Assembly (NCBI GenBank): GCA_963818985.1
Contig: CAWFUJ010000012.1
Coordinates: forward strand, 62,001 to 126,000
From: JAFEDN01 sp963818985
GTDB lineage: Bacteria > Pseudomonadota > Gammaproteobacteria > Coxiellales > Coxiellaceae
Length of the DNA stretch: 64,000 nucleotides
Direction of reading: 5' to 3'
The first letter of the stretch is position 1. Each line of letters opens with the position of its first letter. A model generated the notes under the pieces. It did not search any database. It was not told the DNA's origin and was given only the letters and a program-made list of their open reading frames with translations. Position numbers and translations under genes: made by a program. Of this stretch, positions 34,237-43,012 are shown piece after piece.

Positions 34237-36181
34237 CAAGTGAATTTGATATGCAAACTTATATATTATTGGATGATAACCCACAAAAATTAGTTAAAGC
34301 AGAGGAAGATATTAAAAAACCTACCATCTATTCTATTTTAAAAAATAATTATCTTTTCCTTCGGCTAATGAGCTACTTGCAAAAAAAAGAGGTCTTCACT
34401 GCCGCGCTACTAGTTAATCAGCAAATTTCAAAATTTACTAAGTCAATTGATTTTTGGGTAAATATTTATTTGTTATTTTATGATAGGATTGTTGATACGC
34501 CAGAGACTCAATCTAAGCAGTATTTAAATAGATTAGGCTGTCTTTTATATGATGCAATCAAAGCAGATTTTTTTGAATTATTACTTGATCCTCATTATCA
34601 AAGAAGTTGGAATTTAGAAATATTTTTTGCTCTTGACGCGCCGTTAATAAGTTCATTAATTCTAGAAAAGACTCAACTGTTATTAAAACTGACTTATTTG
34701 GCGGAAGCAAAAGAGAAAAAAAAGGTATAGAAGAAAAAGTTAAAAATAAATTACATGAATTAAAAGAGCACGGGTTTGGGTATCTTCAATTTCCTAACAA
34801 TAAATTGTCAGCTTTTGGAAGTATTGGCGATGAAAAAAATAAAGCCCAACTGACGCGAAGAGAAGATAAATTTTCAAAATTATTCATCATATTTAAAAAT
34901 ACTATAGATCGTGATTTAGAGCTTTATAAGGGAAAGTTTGTTAAGGATAAACTAAATTATCTCAAGTGGTATTTTAAAATACTTTTTTGGGATAAGTCGA
35001 GTCAATTAGATATTAGAAGTGAAGAATTCTATCAACTAACCCTTGCTTCAATTCCGCGATATGGGATTGATATGGACGATGGTCGTGATCCTCAGCATAA
35101 TGAGTCTAAACCATATTATTCATCGATGACGGGTCGCGATAAAATAAATGGCTTGCAACTCGCAGTAGAGATGGGAAATCTTCGCCCATTAGTAGCTTGT
35201 AGTAAGATCATCCAGTCCTTCTTAAATTTAAGATATGTATTTAAACAAAAGTTGCCTGGAACTGAAATAGATAATTTTCCGGAAAAATTATTAGCAGATG
35301 CCTCCCACAAAGGATTTGAAGATGTCATGCAGTGTTTGTTTGATCAAGGAGTTCGGCCTGAAAGTGATTCGAAGTCGCGTTATTCTTACAATCCTGCTCT
35401 TTGTCGTGCAATTTCCCAAAACCAATATGGTTCAGCTATGCTTCTAGTTGCCCAAGAAGGTGATGTAAATGTGCTGCCCCCTGATGGTAGGAAACCTCTA
35501 AGTCAGGTGTATCACCGACGGCTCTCCATGATAAGTCTATTGATTCTTTATGCAGGAAAAGTCTCTATAGATGATGACCTTCATGGAACAACTCTGCTTA
35601 CCCATGTGGCAAAAGCGTCATGGATCTATTTGGAAAAATTGGGATCCAAAGATAAATCTGATACTTTGATTGGGGATAATATTATTCGTGATTTATTGGA
35701 AGAAATACGGCTTTTGAGCCTCGGTGGTGAGTCTGAAAAAGAAAAAGCAAAGCAAGTCAATCATAGTATGAATATTTTGCGTGGTTTAAATATGGTGGTA
35801 TCGAATGCCGATCAGTTAAGTGAAGATAAATTTAATTTCCTGCCTCATTTATTGGAAGCAATACGACTCCTCTTGATTCTCGGTGCTGATCCTAAAAAAG
35901 TAAATGACGCACGAGCAAAGCAAGTTATTAATCGCATAATACCGATTGTCACTTATCAAGAGTCATCTCCTACCGGAGGCATAGAAGGACGCGAGGATAA
36001 ACGGTTTTCGCCACCACCGCGTATCACTTATGTAAAAAACTTTAGCTTTATCCGAGAAGGAAAACGGAGAAAACAAGGTGAATTAATGCCAAACGCAAAT
36101 AAAAATACTATTAAACTTAGTCTAATACCAACTGCAACTCTCGACGGTTCTCAAAGTAATTTGTTGCAGCAAATGGGGTAG
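34221..36181 (+). pseudogene. F-box-like/ankyrin-type protein gene split at an A8 run
   Basis: Frame one (34221-34730) runs to GAG then eight A (34715-34722) then GGTATAG stop. One more A would give KKKGIEEKVKNKLHELKEHG and join frame two, open to 36181, for a ~653-aa protein. The N-terminus has an F-box-like helix set (LFLRLMSYLQKKEVFTAALLVNQQI, SIDFWVNIYLL). The second part has ankyrin-like units (KGFEDVMQCLFDQGVRPES, GSAMLLVAQEGDVNVLPPDG, GTTLLTHVAKAS). It may be a pseudogene, a read error, or a gene expressed through slippage at the A run. F-box plus ankyrin is a known effector design in Legionella. Confidence 0.65.
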
Positions 36182-36211
36182 AAGAGAAGTATCTAAGAAA
36201 TCCATAGAAAC

Positions 36212-36982
36212 TCAGGTATTTTTTAATAAAGCTAAATATAATCCTTTCAATACGATGTCTGGCTCTAAGTGAGTAAATATATTTTCATCTTCAAATAAAT
36301 ACGAAAAGCCACCGGTGCCAATAATAATCGGCAGCTGATTATTAAAGCATTGCTTGGCGATACCACGAGTTAATTCTTTTAAGCTCGCTAGTTGGCTATG
36401 ATACAATCCTGCTTGAATACACTGCACTGTATTGCGCCCTAACATAACATCGGGTTTTACTATTTCTACTTCAGGTAGCGCTGCCGCATTTGCTTTTAAA
36501 GCTTCCATCGATGTTTTCAACCCAGGCAAAATAGTTACCCCAAGAAATTCTTGTCGATCATTAACGGCGATGTAGGTAGTTGCTGTACCAAAATCTACAA
36601 TAATAAGGTTTTCCTGCGGATATTGATGAACCCCGGCAATTGCTTCAGCAATGAGATCTGCACCCACTTCAGTAGGATTAACAGTTTTAATTTTTAAGCC
36701 GGTTTTTACCCCAGCTTGTAAAACAAACGGCTCTATATCAAAATATTTAATGCAAGCCGAGCGTAGTGAATAATCAACTCCTGGAACAACCGAGGCGATG
36801 GCAATTTTTTTGATATGAGTTGCGTCAATATTATTTTCTCTTAACACGCTTCTAAAAAAAACACCGATTTGATCTGAGGTATGAGGTTGTTTGGTGTCGT
36901 ATCGAAAACGAAATTGAATTTTGTGGTTATCAAACACCCCGCCAAAAATATGAGTATTGCCTACATCAAGACACAAAATCAT
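36212..36982 (-). CDS. coaX: Type III pantothenate kinase
   Basis: 256 aa, normal length. ASKHA-fold motifs: ILCLDVGNTHIFGGVF (phosphate 1), VGADLIAEAIAG, IVDFGTATTYIAV (phosphate 2), LPGLKTSMEAL and the GTGGFSYLF adenosine region. It phosphorylates pantothenate, the first step of coenzyme A synthesis. Its start overlaps the end of the upstream MFS gene by 17 bp, so the two are co-translated. Confidence 0.95.
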   Translation of the reverse strand: MILCLDVGNTHIFGGVFDNHKIQFRFRYDTKQPHTSDQIGVFFRSVLRENNIDATHIKKIAIASVVPGVDYSLRSACIKYFDIEPFVLQAGVKTGLKIKTVNPTEVGADLIAEAIAGVHQYPQENLIIVDFGTATTYIAVNDRQEFLGVTILPGLKTSMEALKANAAALPEVEIVKPDVMLGRNTVQCIQAGLYHSQLASLKELTRGIAKQCFNNQLPIIIGTGGFSYLFEDENIFTHLEPDIVLKGLYLALLKNT

Positions 36983-38222
36983 ATCTGAGCTCCTTGCGCG
37001 GTCTAAAACTTAATACCAAAAATAAAAGGACCACCCCGACGGGCGCGAACAACATTCCACTATTAATATAAAGGCTCATTAAAAAACCGCCTAATAAAGC
37101 GATTAACGACCAAATCAAAGTGCAAATAATCAGCGTTAATCCCATGGCTTTTCCTTGTTGGTCTGGTGCAATGTTTTGTGAAAGATGACCAATGATAATA
37201 CTAAAGAGTATCACATCACCCATTGCTGCCGGGAATGCGCTAAACCACAATAACGCTTCACTCCCGATGTTTAATGGCATCTCACTGGCCAGTAAGCTGA
37301 GCAGAGTTCCAAATACTATTGCTAAAGTAGAAAATCGTATGAGCTGGCTAAAATTAAAATAAACGCTAAGAAAACGGATAACTATGCTTGCAGCAATAAT
37401 TAGCCAAAAAGCTATGGCTCCCATAAAAATTCCCACCGTCGCAGGGGAATAATTAAAAATATTTTTTAAAGTGGGAGGCATAAATTCATAATAGCAACCC
37501 CAGCTGGCTTGAGAAAGAATCAACAAAATAAACAGCCATTGATTGTTTTTATTTTTTAATAAGTGCCAATAATCTCTGAGGATTTGTTTGAATTGAATTT
37601 TTATTTGAGTCGATTTGATAGTTAATGTTTCATAACAGAACGGCACCAGCGCTATTGCAATTAGAGCGATAATACCTGCAATAATAAACGGAGTGGCATA
37701 GGCCGTTTGTAAAGCAAAATGAGTATGAGCGAATTGACCACCGATAATAGGACCTAAACAAGCGCCCAAAGCGATGACCGCTTGAATCATCCCCATATTC
37801 TTAACTTGATTATTAGGCTGACTGGTGTCGGCGATGATGGCTGGGCCCACCGATTTATTAATATCTAGTAAACTACCTAAAAAGAAACCACTGATCAGCA
37901 ACCAAGGGCTATGGGTCAATAATGCGGTGATGCCTAAAATCGCAATCATCAGTAAGCCTATAAGGGTCGCATACAAACCCATCTTTCTGCCGAAGTGATC
38001 TGACAAAGTACATACGCAAATATTAGCGATAACTCCGCCAATTTTGTATAGGCCTAAGCATAAGCCAAATAATCCGCTACGTACTCCTATTGATACCGGT
38101 TGGGAAAATAAAGGACTTTCATTATCAAAAAAAATAAAAGCTAGCAGTGGTAAAAGAATATTACTACCTAGTTCAGCGCACATGACTACAGTAAAAATTT
38201 TAAATATGGGTACCTGTCGCAT
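36966..38222 (-). CDS. MFS transporter, coupled to coaX
   Basis: 418 aa, 12 predicted membrane helices. Major facilitator signature between TM2 and TM3 (CTLSDHFGRKMGLYATLIG) and the GACLGPIIGGQF antiporter-like motif in TM5, resembling the TetA-like DHA1 group. Substrate unknown from sequence. The 17-bp overlap with coaX hints at uptake of pantothenate or a related precursor, which is inference from context alone. Complete. Confidence 0.88.
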   Translation of the reverse strand: MRQVPIFKIFTVVMCAELGSNILLPLLAFIFFDNESPLFSQPVSIGVRSGLFGLCLGLYKIGGVIANICVCTLSDHFGRKMGLYATLIGLLMIAILGITALLTHSPWLLISGFFLGSLLDINKSVGPAIIADTSQPNNQVKNMGMIQAVIALGACLGPIIGGQFAHTHFALQTAYATPFIIAGIIALIAIALVPFCYETLTIKSTQIKIQFKQILRDYWHLLKNKNNQWLFILLILSQASWGCYYEFMPPTLKNIFNYSPATVGIFMGAIAFWLIIAASIVIRFLSVYFNFSQLIRFSTLAIVFGTLLSLLASEMPLNIGSEALLWFSAFPAAMGDVILFSIIIGHLSQNIAPDQQGKAMGLTLIICTLIWSLIALLGGFLMSLYINSGMLFAPVGVVLLFLVLSFRPRKELRYDFVS

Positions 38223-38465
38223 CGATCAAGTCCTCGAAAAAAACGCTGATTATAATCTAGTCTATTTAACTATTCAATAAACATGCTGACGAGAACCGCT
38301 GGTTTGGGTGATAACGCAATGACTGCTAATGAAAAGTGGGGATAGCCAGTTAAGCAGGGTAAATACTCACCCGACTAGCTGGTCGTAGGTTCAAGCAGTT
38401 CTTAGTTATTTAATATTCAATTAACGTTGGCCTTTTATAATGACAAAATATATTGACGGGGAACT
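38223..38465. other. Intergenic region between MFS gene and ankyrin gene
   Basis: About 240 bp separating divergent genes. A TATAAT at 38436-38441 lies 24 bp before the ankyrin-gene ATG and may be its -10 box, without a convincing -35. A stretch at ~38336-38405 vaguely resembles a tRNA (TAGCCAGTTAAG, GGTTCAAGCAGTTC) but no cloverleaf closes. Confidence 0.35.
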
Positions 38466-41400
38466 ATGAGAATCGATAGAAATCAAGGGCTAATAGCCAC
38501 CAATTTAATTAAGTATTATGAAATGTGTCGGGGTGATTCAAAATCCACCCCTAAAGGTCAGCAGCAATTAGCAGATTTTCGAGAAATTAAGAGCGGTATT
38601 TGTGCTGGGTTGGTGATGACTCATGGCGTTATGAACCTGCCCAGTTCTGCCAGATGGGGGTTATCTGAATGGTGGGACGATGTACTCACTAAAATAGTCT
38701 TGTGGGATGGAAGCAAAGTGAATTTGGAACAAAGAGTGATGCTTAAAAATGGCGAGCGGGTTAAAACTTTACAAGATATTTTTGATTGGTTTAACGACGT
38801 CGTGCTATTTATCCAGGATACAACACTTCATCCTGTTTTTGCTGTTCATGACACTTCGTTAAGACGTTTGCAATTTTTAATAAAAAATGCTGACCTGCTC
38901 ACTCCAACTGAACAGATGATGATTGTGGAAAAGGTCTATAAAGTGTCGGGGAGGTTTAGTGCTGAAAAGTTAGAAAAAATATTAGATGATAAGCTCACCA
39001 AAGCGTTTATAGAAAAAAATGTTTGTGAGGTATCTTATGAAGTTTCAAATGGGGAGAGGCATGCCATTGGTCTTCGATACGAGGAGGGCAAAGGCTGGTT
39101 TTTATTTGATCCAAATTATTCTACCTACATAGATACAAGAGTTTTCAAACAGGAAATATATTTTTCCTCTACCAAGAAATTAGCCGAAGAATTGATAGCA
39201 CAATGCAATAGCATTTTAACAATACTTGGTATTGCTTTGGCGCCTGTTCAACGTTTAGAGCAAAAGAAATCTATTGATGAAATTCAGAAACAGCCATTTG
39301 CCGTGTACGATCAGATTGTGGAACAACAGTTGGTCTCGATACTTAAAGACGGTGGCCTAGGGGAGTTTATAAGTTCTGCTGAATTTCCCCTATGTGATAA
39401 TCATTTTACGCCGGAAATAAAAAGTCGAGTACTTAGTGCGGTTGGGGAATTAACACTCAACGAGCTTAATAAGACTAGATCAGGATTCAGTCCTTTATTT
39501 TTTGCTATCCATTGGGGATTTTATGAATTAGCTTCCACGCTGATTAAGCGAGGCGTAGATGTCAATCATAAATCGCAAAGTAACAAAAGTCCCTTAATGC
39601 TTATTTGCGAAAGAAAAGAAGCGGATTATGAACTATTCAATCTTTTATTAGAACATAAAGCTGAAATCAATATTCAAGATGATAACGGCAACTCGCTGCT
39701 GATGTATGCAGCTCGATATGGACATGAAGATATGGTTCGCACCCTACTTGCCAAGGGGGCCAGGACAGATTTTATTACTAAAAATAATAAAAATACCGCA
39801 TCCATGTTTGCTATGTGCCATGGCCATGTTGCGGTTACTAAGCAATTATTGGCAGCTTCTTCTGTTTTGATAAATCTTAAAGAAGGCTTCAACTATGAAA
39901 GGTTAAAATTTACTATTTTAGAAGGACATGTTGAAACGGCTAATCTTTTTATCGAGAAATTAACCAAAGATTCCTTAGATGTAACTGATGAAGAAGGTCA
40001 GACTATTTTAATGTGGGCGGCTGGGAAACCTACTTGTTTAGCAATAGTTGAGCTCTTATTAGCAAGGGGCGCTAATCCAAACGCCACATGTAAATTAGGA
40101 CAAACTGCGCTTATGAAAGCAGCTTATTCTGGGTCATTGGAAAGCGCCAAGGCTTTGCTAAAAGCCAAAGCTAGATTAGATCTATATGATAAACAAGGAC
40201 AATGTGCGTTAATTTTTGCCATACAAAACAAACAGCAAGCTATTCAGCAATTATTTTTGCAAGCAATTCAAAATCATAAAGATGTGGATTTTTTGGAAAA
40301 ATCAAATTTGCTTGTTGCTAAGAGTGATATAATATCTTTGCAATTTTACATAACCAGAGATGAAATTAACCAATCATTAGCTATCATAGAATCCCATCCT
40401 CACTTGATTGATTTGGTTGATGAGAAGGGTAATTCCACCCTGATGATAGCGGCTCGTTGTGGTGATAGTAAGAGTGTAGAATGGCTACTTGCTCGCAAGC
40501 CGCCCCCCAATCTCAAACTTAAAAACAAGGCTCAACAAACCGCCTGGCAATTGGCTGTGAGGCATGGTTGGTATGGCATTGCTGGGCAACTGTTCGAAGG
40601 TGATTATAAAGACGAGACGGATGCCAGATCGTCGTTATTCAAAGCCATTAACCGGGAAGTGGGTAATCAAACTGTGCCGTTAATATGGTGGGCATTGAAA
40701 AGTGCTAAAGCGCCTGGTCTGGAATGGCTAGTAAAAAATAGTGCTGATAAGGCGCTAGCGTATCGAGATTCTAAAGGCGCTACATTATTGATGGCAGCCA
40801 TTGCCACCGGCGATGCTGGGAAAGTGAGAATTATGCTGAAGGAACCGCGAATTTTAGCCCAAGTGGATAGCATAACTAAGCAAAAAACCACAGCACTGAG
40901 CATGGCGACTAAAATGGGTCGATTTGACATCGTCAAACTCATAGCGGATTGCGGGGTGATCTATCCAGCAGATGTCTCTGATATTATTTTAACTGAACTA
41001 GTCAATCGCTGTGATTATCCGCTGTTAGATTATTTATTAGAGAAAAATATATTAACGGTAACGCTGGTCTCTATAGAATTATCCTTAACTAAAGGAAATT
41101 CTCGCATGGCAGGGATGTTAATGAATGCTGGCGTTAAATTAATAGATATTCCTTTAAAAGATATATTTCAGCTGAGTGAAATCAAAGGAGAATACTTATT
41201 ACAAAAGCGTCTTGATATCGAATTAAAAGATGAAAGTCGTGTAGCAATGTTTAAAGCGTCTTGGCAAGCAGGGCATATGTCAACAGCCAAGCTTTTATTA
41301 GAAAGCGAAAATTTTAGTGAAGTTAAATCTTTCCTAAAGACGTTTAAATTAACTATTCCTGCCGCTGCTGGTTGTTTAGGTTCATTGATGGCAGCTATTA

Positions 41401-42983
41401 AATTGACAGGAGGGGCACTGAATGAGTTATTGACGAAACACGGCCTCGACATACAAGAAATCGACCAAGATAGCATGATAAGAAAATCATTAGCTAAAGA
41501 AATAAAAGCAAAGGCTGTCACCAGTAAGTGTGATTATTTAATGGTAAATAATTTATTAGCAAAAAAAATATCGGTATTAGCCGTCACTGCAGATTCTTTA
41601 GAATTGGCTTTATCTAAAGGAGATTTCTTGACCGCGTTCATGCTGATTAATGCGGGACTAACTTTAGCAGGCATTGCCTTAAAGAATTTGTTTCGCCTGA
41701 CCCCGGTGAAAGATGGCAAACAGACATTGGAGCTGCGCGCAGGGATTGAATTGAAAGATGAGCAGAGTATAACGATGCTCAAGGAGGCATTGGGAGCAGG
41801 CCACATAGCCATCGCCAGACTTCTGTTAAAATTAGATGACTCGAGGGATTTTAAATTTTTCCTAAAGGTTTTTGAATTAACCGAATTAGACGGTAGATTG
41901 GTTAACGTGAATATCGGTCACTCTAAATATGGAAGTCCTTTACTGATCGCGGTTAGGTTAGAGAATGAGGGATTGGTGCACTATTTAGTGCGCCATGGGG
42001 CCAATATTTATTATCCCGATCAACAGGGTAAGACCGCGCAATCGCTGGCTGATGAAATAAAAAATGATGTTATAATTAATCCTCGAGATATAGATCAGTT
42101 TAATTACCAGCAGTTCTCATCCTTACGATCCCACGAAGACAATTTATCTATGCTGTCTGTTTTAGATCCCAATCGACCTGATCATCGAGGTGAGACGTTA
42201 TTGCACTATGCTGTTAAAGACAATCATCCGCAGCTGACGGAATTTTTATTGGCAGAAGGCGCCAAAAATCTCCCGAATTATGATCAAGAAACTCCATTAA
42301 TTATAGCAGCGACAAGGAAAAATTTATCTTTAAGCATCATTCTGCTAAACTTTCCTCATCTTGATAATCTTGACTTTGAAGATAATGATGGGAAAACGGC
42401 TATGTATTATTTAGCGGTGGGTGGTTATTTGCACCTGGCTAAATCGCTTAGCAATAAAGGAGCCGACTGTACTCAAGCTTTGGAGGTTGCTGTTGATCGG
42501 AATAAACCTGCTATTATTGACGAGTTAGTTAAAGCCAGCAAATCTATTAAAATTTCTCCAGATCAATTACCAAAATTACTCTTAACCGCATTGAAGAAAT
42601 CACATTGGCAAGTTGCTTATGTGTTATTTGCAAATTGGACGATGCGAATCGAAGGTCAGGTATTATATAAACTTGCTGAACAAAAGCAGAGTAAATTACT
42701 CAAGTTATTTATGGATAAGGATGGCGATGTTGAATCTGCCTTACAACTTGCTTTAGCGGCATGCAAAGGCTCTGGTGGTAGGAGTGCCAAGTCTAGCTTA
42801 TTATTGCTAGTTAATTTATTAGGTAGTCATCATCTTAAAGAATTGATGAATAAGAGAGAGCAATGGCAGCAACATGCCTCAGTAACATTTTTTGTTGAAA
42901 GTCTTAATAATTGTTCTATGCGCTTAGGTTTCCCGAATACCGATCTTATTTTTCCAGATCAGAAGAAAATTCAGTTACAGTAA
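38466..42983 (+). CDS. Large ankyrin-repeat protein with YopT-like cysteine protease N-terminus
   Basis: 1505 aa. N-terminal domain: EIKSGICAGLVMTHG (Cys46), GERHAIGLRY (His199) and GWFLFDPNYS (Asp215). This Cys / His-Ala / F-D-P-N order matches clan CA family C58 (YopT/AvrPphB) and related papain-like effectors. From ~residue 335 many ankyrin repeats follow (SPLMLICERKE, NSLLMYAARYGHEDMVRTLLAKGA, QTILMWAAGK, QTALMKAAYSGSLESAKALLKA, ETLLHYAVKDNHPQLTEFLLAEGA). A ~118-residue segment at ~847 is repeated at ~1020. No signal peptide, as expected for a type IV effector. Monocistronic; GGGGAA before the ATG. Catalysis is inferred. Confidence 0.8.
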   Translation: MRIDRNQGLIATNLIKYYEMCRGDSKSTPKGQQQLADFREIKSGICAGLVMTHGVMNLPSSARWGLSEWWDDVLTKIVLWDGSKVNLEQRVMLKNGERVKTLQDIFDWFNDVVLFIQDTTLHPVFAVHDTSLRRLQFLIKNADLLTPTEQMMIVEKVYKVSGRFSAEKLEKILDDKLTKAFIEKNVCEVSYEVSNGERHAIGLRYEEGKGWFLFDPNYSTYIDTRVFKQEIYFSSTKKLAEELIAQCNSILTILGIALAPVQRLEQKKSIDEIQKQPFAVYDQIVEQQLVSILKDGGLGEFISSAEFPLCDNHFTPEIKSRVLSAVGELTLNELNKTRSGFSPLFFAIHWGFYELASTLIKRGVDVNHKSQSNKSPLMLICERKEADYELFNLLLEHKAEINIQDDNGNSLLMYAARYGHEDMVRTLLAKGARTDFITKNNKNTASMFAMCHGHVAVTKQLLAASSVLINLKEGFNYERLKFTILEGHVETANLFIEKLTKDSLDVTDEEGQTILMWAAGKPTCLAIVELLLARGANPNATCKLGQTALMKAAYSGSLESAKALLKAKARLDLYDKQGQCALIFAIQNKQQAIQQLFLQAIQNHKDVDFLEKSNLLVAKSDIISLQFYITRDEINQSLAIIESHPHLIDLVDEKGNSTLMIAARCGDSKSVEWLLARKPPPNLKLKNKAQQTAWQLAVRHGWYGIAGQLFEGDYKDETDARSSLFKAINREVGNQTVPLIWWALKSAKAPGLEWLVKNSADKALAYRDSKGATLLMAAIATGDAGKVRIMLKEPRILAQVDSITKQKTTALSMATKMGRFDIVKLIADCGVIYPADVSDIILTELVNRCDYPLLDYLLEKNILTVTLVSIELSLTKGNSRMAGMLMNAGVKLIDIPLKDIFQLSEIKGEYLLQKRLDIELKDESRVAMFKASWQAGHMSTAKLLLESENFSEVKSFLKTFKLTIPAAAGCLGSLMAAIKLTGGALNELLTKHGLDIQEIDQDSMIRKSLAKEIKAKAVTSKCDYLMVNNLLAKKISVLAVTADSLELALSKGDFLTAFMLINAGLTLAGIALKNLFRLTPVKDGKQTLELRAGIELKDEQSITMLKEALGAGHIAIARLLLKLDDSRDFKFFLKVFELTELDGRLVNVNIGHSKYGSPLLIAVRLENEGLVHYLVRHGANIYYPDQQGKTAQSLADEIKNDVIINPRDIDQFNYQQFSSLRSHEDNLSMLSVLDPNRPDHRGETLLHYAVKDNHPQLTEFLLAEGAKNLPNYDQETPLIIAATRKNLSLSIILLNFPHLDNLDFEDNDGKTAMYYLAVGGYLHLAKSLSNKGADCTQALEVAVDRNKPAIIDELVKASKSIKISPDQLPKLLLTALKKSHWQVAYVLFANWTMRIEGQVLYKLAEQKQSKLLKLFMDKDGDVESALQLALAACKGSGGRSAKSSLLLLVNLLGSHHLKELMNKREQWQQHASVTFFVESLNNCSMRLGFPNTDLIFPDQKKIQLQ

Positions 42984-43012
42984 TTTATAATTTTTGTTAA
43001 TATGGTGAATCT

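Noticed and set aside
34078..34293. 71-codon ORF before the F-box/ankyrin gene
   Set aside because: It is read through the tandem start repeats in another frame and has no conserved content; the decayed copy does not preserve it.
38336..38405. tRNA-like stretch (TAGCCAGTTAAG ... GGTTCAAGCAGTTC)
   Set aside because: No acceptor stem or anticodon arm closes properly; at best a chance resemblance or long-dead relic.
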